Shown here in pieces: positions 1 through 8,200 of a stretch of DNA of 30,743 bases. Both the position numbers and the translations under genes were made by a program. The DNA is from an uncultured Collinsella sp. (GTDB taxonomy: Bacteria; Actinomycetota; Coriobacteriia; Coriobacteriales; Coriobacteriaceae), in contig CABSNA010000003.1 in the NCBI GenBank assembly GCA_902478865.1, positions 1 to 30,743 of the forward strand. Reading direction: 5' to 3'. The notes under the pieces were generated by a model that saw nothing but the letters and a program-made list of their open reading frames with translations, was not told the origin of the DNA and did no database searches. The stretch's first letter is position 1; each line of letters starts with the position of its first letter.

Positions 1-302
1 ACCGGCCTTCACGAGTGCAACGGCTCCCTGTACTGGTTTAATTCGTCCGGCGCGATGGCGACCGGGTGGGTCCTCGACGGCGGCACCTGGTACTACGCGA
101 CTGGCTCCGGCGCGCTGGCGCGCGGCCCCGTTTCCGTCGGCGGCGTGCCCTACTGCTTCGACGCCCGGACGGGGGCCATGCTGACGGGCTACCAGACGGA
201 CGCGCAGGGCGTCCGCCGCTACTTCGGCAGCTGCGGTCCCCTTAACGGCTGGGGCCTCGTCGACGGCTCCTGGTACTGGTTCGCTGACGGTATCGCCTCG
301 AC
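1..302 (+). repeat. Long exact direct repeat, copy 1 (pairs with 1415-1716)
   Basis: Bases 1-302 match 1415-1716 with no difference. The first mismatch is C at 303 against T at 1717. High similarity with scattered substitutions continues to about 555 and 1969. The left end is cut by the window, so the true length may be greater. It lies in the repeat region of two adjacent secreted proteins and implies recent duplication or gene conversion. Confidence 0.95.
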
Positions 303-798
303 CGGCTGGCTTTACACCGGCGGTTCCTGGTACTGGCTCGAGCCCGACGCGGGCGGCGCCATGGCGACGGGCCTCCACGCGTGCAACGGCTCCGCGTACT
401 GGTTCAACGCCTCCGGCGCCATGGCGACCGGCTGGGTGCTCGACGGCGGCACCTGGTACTACGCGACGGGCTCCGGCGCCCTCGCCTCCGGCTGGCTCAA
501 CTTAAACGGTACGTGGTACTGGCTCGATCCCTCGACGCACGCCATGGCCACCGGGCTCCATGGGTGCAACGGCTCCATGTACTGGTTCAACGGCTCCGGC
601 TCGATGGCGACCGGATGGGTCCTCGACGGCGGCACATGGTACTACGCGACGAGCTCCGGCGCCCTCACCTCCGGCTGGGCCTACGTCGGCGGCGCCTGGT
701 ACTGGCTTGACCCCTCGACGCACGCTATGACTACGGGTGTTCAAGAAATCGATGGGGTGAAATACTCTTTTGCTAGTAATGGCGCTTGGCTCGGCTAG
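1..798 (+). CDS. Cell-wall-binding repeat protein, 5' end outside window (partial)
   Basis: The reading frame is open from base 1 to a TAG at 796-798, so this is the C-terminal 265 residues of a larger protein whose start lies upstream. All visible sequence is cell-wall-binding repeats of the choline/glucan-binding type (pattern GW..-dGG-WYYa..G-aMaTG). They are organised as a roughly 61-residue super-unit alternating WYWLDP, YWFN and TWYYAT modules. No catalytic domain follows: the repeats run to the stop, so any enzyme domain must be upstream. Bases 1-302 are identical to 1415-1716 of the next gene. The family anchors secreted proteins to choline-decorated teichoic acid or to glucans. The nearby lic genes favour choline, which is inference. 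Codon third positions are mostly G or C, except in the last 20 codons. Confidence 0.85.
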   Translation, partial: TGLHECNGSLYWFNSSGAMATGWVLDGGTWYYATGSGALARGPVSVGGVPYCFDARTGAMLTGYQTDAQGVRRYFGSCGPLNGWGLVDGSWYWFADGIASTGWLYTGGSWYWLEPDAGGAMATGLHACNGSAYWFNASGAMATGWVLDGGTWYYATGSGALASGWLNLNGTWYWLDPSTHAMATGLHGCNGSMYWFNGSGSMATGWVLDGGTWYYATSSGALTSGWAYVGGAWYWLDPSTHAMTTGVQEIDGVKYSFASNGAWLG

Positions 799-867
799 CA
801 ACTCTTCCTTAATTGCTTTTTTCTAATTACATATTGCTCTTAGCTATCCATTTGTAGACTATGTTTA

Positions 868-893
868 TATAAAAATTGGTAACTACTGGGGGC
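868..893 (+). promoter_or_regulatory. Possible -10 box and ribosome binding site of the C39-like repeat protein
   Basis: The AT-rich spacer between the two repeat-protein genes contains TATAAA at 868-873 and a TGGGGGCT ribosome binding site at 887-893, five bases before the ATG at 899. No convincing -35 box is visible. The ribosome binding site is firm; the promoter is tentative. Confidence 0.35.
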
Positions 894-898
894 TGCAC

Positions 899-3040
899 AT
901 GGCAAGGAAAAAGCAAATAACATTAATCCTAATCATTCTTTCAACTCTACTGCTCGCTGGACCCGGTGTGGTTGATATCGCGAACGCAGAACCCATAAGC
1001 TCCTCCATCCCTACTGATTTTGAGCGGCAATCCGTCCCCTCGACTCTTTCTCCTTCCGATTCAATCGATGATGGTCCTGCTCAAGAATCCGTTAAATGGA
1101 ATCTGGGTTGGAATTCGTTTGACGGCAACTGGTTCTATGTGGATTCAGTCAATCCGGTCTCGTTGCATTCTGGCTGGCTCTATACCAATGGGGCCTGGTA
1201 TTGGCTCGACCCCTCGACGCATGCCATGGCCATCGGGCTCCATGAGTGCAATGGCTCCGCGTACTGGTTTGACGCCTCCGGCGCGATGGCGACCGGGTGG
1301 GTCCTCGACGGCGGTACCTGGTACTACGCGACGGGCTCCGGCGCCCTCGCCTCCGGTTGGGCCTACGTCGGCAGCGCCTGGTACTGGCTTGATCCCTCCA
1401 CCCATGCCATGGCTACCGGCCTTCACGAGTGCAACGGCTCCCTGTACTGGTTTAATTCGTCCGGCGCGATGGCGACCGGGTGGGTCCTCGACGGCGGCAC
1501 CTGGTACTACGCGACTGGCTCCGGCGCGCTGGCGCGCGGCCCCGTTTCCGTCGGCGGCGTGCCCTACTGCTTCGACGCCCGGACGGGGGCCATGCTGACG
1601 GGCTACCAGACGGACGCGCAGGGCGTCCGCCGCTACTTCGGCAGCTGCGGTCCCCTTAACGGCTGGGGCCTCGTCGACGGCTCCTGGTACTGGTTCGCTG
1701 ACGGTATCGCCTCGACTGGCTGGCTTTACACCGGCGGCTCCTGGTACTGGCTCGACCCCGACGCGGGCGGCGCCATGGCGACGGGCCTCCATTCGTGCCA
1801 CGGCTCCGCGTACTGGTTCAATGACTCCGGCGCGATGGCGACCGGATGGGTCCTCGACGGCGGCACCTGGTACTACGCGACAGGCTCCGGCGCGCTGGCC
1901 TCCGGCTGGCTCAGCCTAAACGGTGCGTGGTACTGGCTCGACCCCGCGACGCACGCCATGGCAACGGGCTTTCAAACTATTGGATCATGTGAATACATAT
2001 TTAATAGTTCCGGCAAGATGATGGCTAATTGCTGGTCAAACGGTGATGGGTCCTGTATGTATCATTCTTCATCCAGCGGTGCAATTGACCTTAAGGGCAT
2101 AATGACCGATTCGGGAATCCAGCTGATTGACGATGGCGGGAATGTTAGAACGGGCTGGATTGAGAGTCAGGGTTCTCGATATTATTGTTCTGCTGATGGG
2201 GTAATTCTGACTGGATGGCAGCAAATAGCTGGGTCTTGGTATTACTTTAACTCGGATGGTCGAATGGCGACCGGCTGGCTTAACGATGGCGGTAACTGGT
2301 ACTGGCTAGATTCCGCTTCTGGCATAATGAAAACGGGATGGCTTTCCCGTGGGGACACATGGTATTACCTTGATGCCGCACATGGGGGAGTAATGTTGAG
2401 CAACGGTTGGTATTGGATCGGCTCTACTGACTACAAGTTCAGTTCATCCGGCGCAATGGTTGGCGCTTGGGTCGATGTCCCGTGCTATTCGCAGTACCCG
2501 GAACTTCCTACTGGCTGTGAGTCGGTTGCCCTTACAAACTTGCTTAACTACTATGGTTTCGGTTTAGGTAAGACGATTATTGCGGATTACTATTTGCCCA
2601 AGGGAAGCAATGGCAATTTTGTTACCGCTTTTGATGGCAATCCAAGGCGTAGCAGCGGGGGTCTCATGGGATGCGTCGCCCCTGCGATTACTATAGCTGG
2701 TAATAACTTTCTGCGTGCTGCTGGAAGTGGCAAGCAGGCAAAAGACGTCTCTTTCTCGTCAATTTCTTCCATTAAGAACAGACTGACCTGTGGTCAACCT
2801 GTTGAGATGTGGAATACCGAGTGGGGAAGTTGGCCAGGAGGCCGTTATGCTGCGCGTTGGTATAACGGGCATTCCTATGGCCTGTGGGGCGGTAATCATG
2901 CCGTAGTCCTTAAAGGCTATGATGACGAGCAGGGAATTGTCTATCTTTCGGATTCGATTAACGGCAATGTTACGCGAAATGCCCAGGTGTTCTTCGGCAC
3001 GTGGCAACAGATGGATAGCCAGGCCGTGGTAATTGAATAG
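899..3040 (+). CDS. Secreted repeat protein with C-terminal C39-like cysteine peptidase
   Basis: This is a 713-residue protein. A signal peptide (basic MARKK, then a hydrophobic stretch ending near ANAEP at about residue 31) is followed by a low-complexity linker. Cell-wall-binding repeats span about residues 60-520. The C-terminal domain, from about residue 522, matches the Peptidase_C39_2 family: VPCYSQ-PELPTGCESVAL carries the likely nucleophile Cys540, and GGNHAVVLKGYD carries the likely His667. Such domains are predicted cysteine peptidases acting on peptides or the cell wall; the substrate is unknown. Repeats encoded around 1190-1975 are very GC-rich and nearly identical to the upstream gene, while the signal peptide and peptidase parts are AT-rich, so the gene is a mosaic. 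A strong terminator follows at once. Confidence 0.9.
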   Translation: MARKKQITLILIILSTLLLAGPGVVDIANAEPISSSIPTDFERQSVPSTLSPSDSIDDGPAQESVKWNLGWNSFDGNWFYVDSVNPVSLHSGWLYTNGAWYWLDPSTHAMAIGLHECNGSAYWFDASGAMATGWVLDGGTWYYATGSGALASGWAYVGSAWYWLDPSTHAMATGLHECNGSLYWFNSSGAMATGWVLDGGTWYYATGSGALARGPVSVGGVPYCFDARTGAMLTGYQTDAQGVRRYFGSCGPLNGWGLVDGSWYWFADGIASTGWLYTGGSWYWLDPDAGGAMATGLHSCHGSAYWFNDSGAMATGWVLDGGTWYYATGSGALASGWLSLNGAWYWLDPATHAMATGFQTIGSCEYIFNSSGKMMANCWSNGDGSCMYHSSSSGAIDLKGIMTDSGIQLIDDGGNVRTGWIESQGSRYYCSADGVILTGWQQIAGSWYYFNSDGRMATGWLNDGGNWYWLDSASGIMKTGWLSRGDTWYYLDAAHGGVMLSNGWYWIGSTDYKFSSSGAMVGAWVDVPCYSQYPELPTGCESVALTNLLNYYGFGLGKTIIADYYLPKGSNGNFVTAFDGNPRRSSGGLMGCVAPAITIAGNNFLRAAGSGKQAKDVSFSSISSIKNRLTCGQPVEMWNTEWGSWPGGRYAARWYNGHSYGLWGGNHAVVLKGYDDEQGIVYLSDSINGNVTRNAQVFFGTWQQMDSQAVVIE
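1415..1716 (+). repeat. Long exact direct repeat, copy 2 (pairs with 1-302)
   Basis: This is identical to bases 1-302. It lies inside a tandem array of about 183-base super-units: the LDPSTHAMA module recurs near 1206 and 1389. Exact repeats of this length in neighbouring genes in the same orientation are substrates for homologous recombination that would delete or duplicate the roughly 1.4 kb between them. Confidence 0.95.
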
Positions 3041-3051
3041 CCATGATGTTA

Positions 3052-3086
3052 AAAAAGGGGAGAGCTCGATGAGCTCTCCCCTTTTT
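3052..3086. terminator. Bidirectional intrinsic terminator
   Basis: A perfect 16-base inverted repeat (3052-3067 with 3071-3086, loop GAT) has A5 at its left edge and T5 at its right edge. It can stop transcription from the peptidase gene on the plus strand and from licB on the minus strand, which converge here. Confidence 0.9.
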
Positions 3087-3104
3087 ACTACATTTTTAAT
3101 CAAG

Positions 3105-4046
3105 CTACGCTGTCCTATTACGTCCAAATAGTTCGTCCCAGTTACTAGCTGCCAAAACTGTTCCGCACACAATTACAACGCAGCAGATTACGGATGCCAT
3201 GTCGGGAATTGTTCCAAGCAAGATCAGGCCAAAGACCACCGACCATGCCGAATAGGAGATATTCAGAGCCATCGCACGCGCTGCTCCGATTGCCGCAATG
3301 CCCTTGTAATAGAACAGATAGGATGCAGTTCCTGCGAGCCCGGCGAGTGCAATAATCAATGTGGGCATGCTCGGGATTGCGCCCAGCGTGAAATGCCATG
3401 CTCCGAAGAGGGGAAGTACAAGCACTCCATAAACAAGCGCACTTGTAGTTTCGCGGATTTGCAAAGCCGTTTCGTCATCAACGGCATCATCTTTCATTCC
3501 CCATGCGCACAGCACCGCTTCGGATCCCCATCCAATAACGGCAAGCACCGCGCCGAGTAAGCCGAGAGGGGCATTTGCAATCTCGCTCGATCCGGCCGAT
3601 AGATAGCCCATCGTCATTACGCCGCAAAGGGCAACAAGAAGGGAAAGAATCTGACCTTTGCCCATTTTCTCCTTCAGCAGCACGAACGAAAGGAATGCTC
3701 CGACTGCGGGATAGAAGGCGGAGATAATTGCCGTGTAGGCTGCTCCGATATTATTAATCGCCAATACGTATCCGGTCATTCCGATAGGTCCACCGAGCAG
3801 TGCGCCGGCGATGACGACCTTGCCAGAACGAGTTTTAAGTGCAGCGAGCGTGTCTTTTAATCTGCCTCGAACTCCCATGTATCCAAAGAGCCAGATTGCA
3901 CAGAAGGCATCATGGAGAAAAGATCCCGCAATGGAGGCGCATGCAAGCGCTTCCGCCGATCCAATATAGGGCGCGAGTGCCAAACCGATTCCAAGAATTA
4001 CTGTATCAAGGCCCCAAAGAAGGCCGCTAAAAAAGCCGAATTGCAT
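3105..4046 (-). CDS. licB: LicB-type choline permease (DMT/EamA superfamily)
   Basis: This is a 313-residue integral membrane protein with about ten hydrophobic segments in two EamA halves. It resembles streptococcal LicB at diagnostic places: GALLGGPIGM near residue 94-103, GWGSEAVL in the second half, and ALNISYSAWSVVFG followed by LLGTIPDM near the C-terminus. LicB imports choline for phosphocholine synthesis. The ATG at 4044-4046 is preceded by AAAGGTGAG, which lies within the 3' end of the upstream gene. Only two bases separate the licC-licA stop from this start, so the two are almost certainly co-transcribed and translationally coupled. Another small quaternary amine as substrate cannot be excluded, but the adjacent choline kinase makes choline the natural reading. 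Confidence 0.85.
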   Translation of the reverse strand: MQFGFFSGLLWGLDTVILGIGLALAPYIGSAEALACASIAGSFLHDAFCAIWLFGYMGVRGRLKDTLAALKTRSGKVVIAGALLGGPIGMTGYVLAINNIGAAYTAIISAFYPAVGAFLSFVLLKEKMGKGQILSLLVALCGVMTMGYLSAGSSEIANAPLGLLGAVLAVIGWGSEAVLCAWGMKDDAVDDETALQIRETTSALVYGVLVLPLFGAWHFTLGAIPSMPTLIIALAGLAGTASYLFYYKGIAAIGAARAMALNISYSAWSVVFGLILLGTIPDMASVICCVVIVCGTVLAASNWDELFGRNRTA

Positions 4047-4048
4047 CG

Positions 4049-5821
4049 TTACTCACCTTTCCGATAGATCTCCAGTGCCTTTTTAAGGTATTTGGCACCG
4101 TAATTGAAGTAGATATAGAGCCACTCGCCCACGAAGTCACCTTCGGCTTCTTTCAGAAGAGACCAGAGGTACCAGCACCATCCTGCAAGCGCAATGTGCG
4201 CATAGTTATGCGCAACTTCGTTGTTTGTTGCCTTGCGCCCAAAATATGCATCAAGCGCGCGATCGACTTCATCTTCGGAAAGCTCGCAGCAGACACTGCA
4301 CGTTCCAAAATCGTTTGCGTAATCGCTCATGCCAGCATATTCCCAGTCAATGAGATAGTACTTGTCGTTCTCATCGATAAGGAAATTGAGGTAAAAGAAG
4401 TCATTGTGACAAAGGCATTTTGGCGCATTGTCGGCCTGAACAAAGTGCTCCAATTCATCGATTTCGGCGGCCATTTCCCTGTAGCCTGGAATGTCGATGG
4501 GACCTTTTTCCAGAAGAAGTGATTCGTAGCGCTTCGCTTCGAGGTAGAAGTCAAATTCGGTTTCGACATTTGCACCGCTCTCGTGAAGCGAACGACACAT
4601 CTGCATCATTCGATTCATTTGGGCAGCATCATGCGGATCAGGCTGCTTTGCGTTGGGTACAAACTTCGAAATTTTCCAACCGCGCTTTGGGTCCTCATGA
4701 ATGAACGTATCGTCAAGGCCGAGTTCCTTGGCCTTTTTAAGTGCGGCTACTTCTCCATTTCTGTTAATAAGCAGTTCGGTTCCGACTCCCGGATGGCGGT
4801 AAACGTACTCTCCATCATTGGTTCTAAAGTGGCACGATAGATTCGTAAGGCCTTGTTTAAGGGGATAAACGTCGTGAATCTCTGATTTGGAACAGCCGAG
4901 CACTTGCTCGATGTTATCGAAAATGTCGGAGTCAACGTTTTCGATAAAATGCGGATCAAAGACACGCAGCTCATCAAGAGAATCGAATTCGTTAATCTCG
5001 CCCTCAGGATACTTTTTGATCACCATATCGAGCTCCTTGATGTGCTCGATATATAGATCTTCCCAAAGCTTGTCCGTTGTTTCCGGCTTGTTATATTCCG
5101 TTTCAAGAATCTGCTTAAACGCAAGCGAGAAGGCTTTATCAAAGTAGACATGCCCGAGCATGTACCATGCGTCGGAGCCGCCAATCGTAACGTTGGTGAT
5201 TCTATCCATTGCTCCCGTTTGAATGCACCATTCTTTGGTGGCGCCTTCAGCATATTGAGCAGAATAAAATGCTTTCCAAACATATGCCTCAAACGGATTG
5301 TTTAGAAGGTAATCATCGCTTGAACAAATATAGGTGTTTCCAAGCCGCTCTTTTACGCACATAAGCGATGCGTGGTTATTTTTGGATGCATATTCGTTGT
5401 TGACGACAATCGAGACGCCGAACTTGCTTTCGAGATAGAAGAAATATTCTTTTTTATAGCCGACAACGACGGTGATATTGCTGATACCTGCGTCTTGCAG
5501 CTGCCTAATCTGACGTTCGATGAGAATCTCACCACGTACCTTTAAAAGGCCTTTGGGCTTTTCATACGAAATGGGAGCAAAGCGGCTCGAAAGCCCCGCA
5601 GCCAATATCACTGCGTTTTCAACCTTATAGGGGTGAAGTGCTTCGTAACCGCTGTCGGTTAGGCTGTCCGATTCGAGAAGGCCCTCATTCGTAAGCTCTT
5701 TATTTGCTGCGTTTACCGATCCAAGTGAGAGGCCAGTGCGCTCGGCAACTTCTCGCTGGCTGGCATATGGGTTCTTTAGGTATTCGTACAGAACTGTAAA
5801 GTTACGCTTGGTCAGTTCCAC
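4049..5821 (-). CDS. licC/licA: HTH-LicC-LicA fusion: phosphocholine cytidylyltransferase and choline kinase
   Basis: This is a 590-residue three-part protein. Residues about 5-62 form a winged helix (KNPYASQREVAERTGLSLG, then NKELTNEGLLE). Residues about 69-300 are a LicC-like nucleotidyltransferase with the AAGLSSRFAPISYEKPKGLL signature, predicted to make CDP-choline from CTP and phosphocholine. Residues about 310-590 are a LicA-like choline kinase with YRHPGVGTELLINR, Brenner's motif CHNDFFYLNFL (Asp474) and the metal-binding IDWEYAG (Asp492). In classical lic loci licA and licC are separate genes. The frame is open back to a TTG at 5887, but I chose the GTG at 5819-5821 because TGGAGG lies six bases upstream and the winged helix starts just after it. 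Whether the helix binds DNA is unknown; autoregulation is an inference. Confidence 0.88.
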   Translation of the reverse strand: MELTKRNFTVLYEYLKNPYASQREVAERTGLSLGSVNAANKELTNEGLLESDSLTDSGYEALHPYKVENAVILAAGLSSRFAPISYEKPKGLLKVRGEILIERQIRQLQDAGISNITVVVGYKKEYFFYLESKFGVSIVVNNEYASKNNHASLMCVKERLGNTYICSSDDYLLNNPFEAYVWKAFYSAQYAEGATKEWCIQTGAMDRITNVTIGGSDAWYMLGHVYFDKAFSLAFKQILETEYNKPETTDKLWEDLYIEHIKELDMVIKKYPEGEINEFDSLDELRVFDPHFIENVDSDIFDNIEQVLGCSKSEIHDVYPLKQGLTNLSCHFRTNDGEYVYRHPGVGTELLINRNGEVAALKKAKELGLDDTFIHEDPKRGWKISKFVPNAKQPDPHDAAQMNRMMQMCRSLHESGANVETEFDFYLEAKRYESLLLEKGPIDIPGYREMAAEIDELEHFVQADNAPKCLCHNDFFYLNFLIDENDKYYLIDWEYAGMSDYANDFGTCSVCCELSEDEVDRALDAYFGRKATNNEVAHNYAHIALAGWCWYLWSLLKEAEGDFVGEWLYIYFNYGAKYLKKALEIYRKGE

Positions 5822-5870
5822 TGCAGGCCTCCAATTAAGATGTTCATTGCTTAGGGAAAGAATAGAATGA

Positions 5871-5887
5871 TTGAACGTTATGTTCAA
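5871..5887. promoter_or_regulatory. Candidate operator palindrome between licC-licA and the NlpC/P60 gene
   Basis: TTGAAC and GTTCAA form a perfect 6-base inverted repeat with a 5-base spacer, in the divergent intergenic region. The left half could double as a plus-strand -35 box, with TATATT at 5893-5898 as -10 (16-base spacing). A regulator here would affect both the choline operon and the repeat-protein gene. The winged helix of the LicC-LicA fusion is an obvious but unproven candidate. Confidence 0.4.
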
Positions 5888-5986
5888 TTTAATATATTAA
5901 TCTACATAGACTGAACAGACAGTAACGAAAATCAATCCTGGAATGTGGATTAAAATAAATAAATGAGATATCTGGGAGGGTCGCTT

Positions 5987-8158
5987 ATGTATCGATTCGA
6001 AAAGAAGGCCACGCTTGTTTGTGCTGCTGCGTCATTAATCACTGCTTGCTGCTTGCCCCTGAGTGCGAATGTCGCGTTTGCACAGGATTCCGTTGAGGCT
6101 CAGAGTATTGAGTCAAAAGCGGATTTTTCTTCTGTGGTTTCCGATGATTTGCAACCTGATAATTCTTCCGTCATAAAAGATGGCTGGCAACGAGACGAGT
6201 CGTCTGGAGTTTGGTATTACGGAAAAAACGGTAAACACCAAACCGGCTGGCTGCAAAGCGGGGGCTATTGGTATTGGCTTGATCCTGCCAATGATGGTGC
6301 AATGCAGACAGGTTATTTCAATGTGACCGATGATGGCGGTTTGACTGCTTCGTTTTATGCGAATGACGGTAATGCCGCAACGCCTTTTGGCGCGCTATAT
6401 CAGAACTGCTGGCTACGTAACACAGATGGAAATTGGTTTTATGCCAATGCTGGAGGCGATTTAGCTGCTGGTTGGTTTTATCAAGATGGCACATGGTATT
6501 ACCTGGATCCTGTCACTCATATAATGCAGGTTGGTTTTGTCGACCTCGGGAGTGGGAAATACTATTTAGATGCCTCGGGCGCTATGAAAACCGGCTGGAT
6601 TCTCGTTGACGGGAATTGGTACTGGGCTTATTCATCGGGTGCCCTTGCTTCGTCATGGCAGACGATAGGTGGGGCTCGCTATTGTTTTGACTCACAGACG
6701 TTTATCATGTTCAAGGGTCGCCAAAAGATTGATGGATGCACCTACATTTTTGGTGACTATGGCCTTGCAAATGGATGGTACAAGGATGGATCAGATTGGT
6801 ATTACTGCTCCAACGGTATTGCGGCTACTGGCTGGAAACTCGTTAACGGCGCTTGGTATTATCTCGACCCAGCTTCCGACGGCAAAATGTTCGTTGGGTA
6901 TTTAGACCTTGGTAACGCAGCATATTATTTGAACCCCAATGGAGCTATGGCTGTTGGCTGGGCTCAGTCCGAGAATGGCTGGTATCTAGCCTCCCAATCT
7001 GGTGCACTTATTTCTGGCTGGTATAAAGAGGGCACGAGCTGGTATTACCTGGACCCTGTTAGCCATCTCATGAAAACGGGCTTATTTGAGGTGGGCGGCA
7101 ACGATTGTTTTGCAAACCAGAGCGGTAGGCTTGTGGTTTCAAGCTGGGTTACCGTTAATGACGGCGTTCAAAGATACGCTAATGATAATGGATATCTTTG
7201 CAAGGATGTGATTCGCGAAAACGGCACTATCCTAAAAACCGCTGGAGCTGATGGTTGGCAGATTGCGTCCGGCTGGGTTAATGTCGCAAATCTTAGGTTT
7301 TACGCTGAGCCCGGAACGGGTGCCATTCATCTTGGATGGCTGCAGATTGACGGCGATTGGTATTGGCTTGATGCCGATTCTGGCGTGATGAGGACCGGAT
7401 GGGTTTTTACTGGCGGTGCATGGTATTACCTAAACGCTGACGGAAAAATGGCAACTGGTTGGAAATGCCTGAATGGAACATGGTATTACCTTGAGTCCAA
7501 TGGCAGCATGCATGTTGGCTGGCTTAAAGATTCGGGTAAGTGGTATTGGTTAGACGGCAGCGGCGCTATGGCAACGGGCGCAAGGACCATCGATGGCGTT
7601 CGTCGAGTTTTCTGGAGTGATGGCCAGTGCGACAAAGTTGGCTGGCAAAATCCATCCCAGTATCCTCAGGTCAGTTCTTGGACTGTTCAGCTGCCTAGCT
7701 ATTGCACCGGATACTTTACCTATGTGACCCCTTCTCGCATCTCTGTCGAGGCAACGCGGGAAGATTGCGTGAACGCCTTTATCCAGCGCGCCTATGAGTA
7801 TATTGGTACGCAATATATTGAGCCTTGGTCTACCGCTCCCGGTGGAGCTGTTGATTGCTCTGGTTTTGTCTTGCAGTGCCTTTATGCTACTGGCATGGAT
7901 ATGGGTGTTTACAACCCTTATAACCATCGCTGGGATCCAAGCCAAACCTACAATTCCATGAATTGGTATCGAAGTAATATCTTTATGCCCGTGAGTGCGA
8001 ACTCAATTCAGCGTGGCGATGTGATTTATTATCGCGGGCATATCGCAATTGCACTTGGCGGCGGTATGATGATTGACTCCTGGCCTCATCAGGGCGTCGG
8101 AATTCATTCCATTAGCGCAAGGGGAAATGTGATCGGCGCAGCCCGTCCGTTTATTTAA
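5987..8158 (+). CDS. Secreted repeat protein with C-terminal NlpC/P60 peptidase
   Basis: This is a 723-residue protein. The signal peptide starts MYRFEKKATL and ends near VAFAQDS. About twenty cell-wall-binding repeats (GWxxxxGxWYYLDP and relatives) span residues 65-550. The C-terminal domain, from about residue 590, is NlpC/P60-like, with Cys624 in VDCSGFVLQ, His685 in RGHIAIALGGG and a third polar residue in WPHQG. Such enzymes cut peptidoglycan stem peptides, often between D-Glu and the diamino acid. I chose the ATG at 5987 over the in-frame ATG at 5963 because GGGAGGG (5974-5980) precedes it at good spacing and the signal peptide then starts cleanly. Unlike the first two genes, its repeats are AT-richer and diverged from each other, so it was not homogenised with them. 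Confidence 0.9.
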   Translation: MYRFEKKATLVCAAASLITACCLPLSANVAFAQDSVEAQSIESKADFSSVVSDDLQPDNSSVIKDGWQRDESSGVWYYGKNGKHQTGWLQSGGYWYWLDPANDGAMQTGYFNVTDDGGLTASFYANDGNAATPFGALYQNCWLRNTDGNWFYANAGGDLAAGWFYQDGTWYYLDPVTHIMQVGFVDLGSGKYYLDASGAMKTGWILVDGNWYWAYSSGALASSWQTIGGARYCFDSQTFIMFKGRQKIDGCTYIFGDYGLANGWYKDGSDWYYCSNGIAATGWKLVNGAWYYLDPASDGKMFVGYLDLGNAAYYLNPNGAMAVGWAQSENGWYLASQSGALISGWYKEGTSWYYLDPVSHLMKTGLFEVGGNDCFANQSGRLVVSSWVTVNDGVQRYANDNGYLCKDVIRENGTILKTAGADGWQIASGWVNVANLRFYAEPGTGAIHLGWLQIDGDWYWLDADSGVMRTGWVFTGGAWYYLNADGKMATGWKCLNGTWYYLESNGSMHVGWLKDSGKWYWLDGSGAMATGARTIDGVRRVFWSDGQCDKVGWQNPSQYPQVSSWTVQLPSYCTGYFTYVTPSRISVEATREDCVNAFIQRAYEYIGTQYIEPWSTAPGGAVDCSGFVLQCLYATGMDMGVYNPYNHRWDPSQTYNSMNWYRSNIFMPVSANSIQRGDVIYYRGHIAIALGGGMMIDSWPHQGVGIHSISARGNVIGAARPFI

Positions 8159-8200
8159 TTGATTTGCTGCAAGCCGGTCGATATCGGTTGGGGGCCTGGA

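Noticed and set aside
1145..1801. Minus-strand and alternative-frame open frames through the repeat arrays
   Set aside because: They mirror the GC-rich repeats and carry no independent signals.
1190..1975. Regular tandem repetition that might suggest a CRISPR array
   Set aside because: The period is about 183 bases, the units are coding and there are no short identical repeats with unique spacers.
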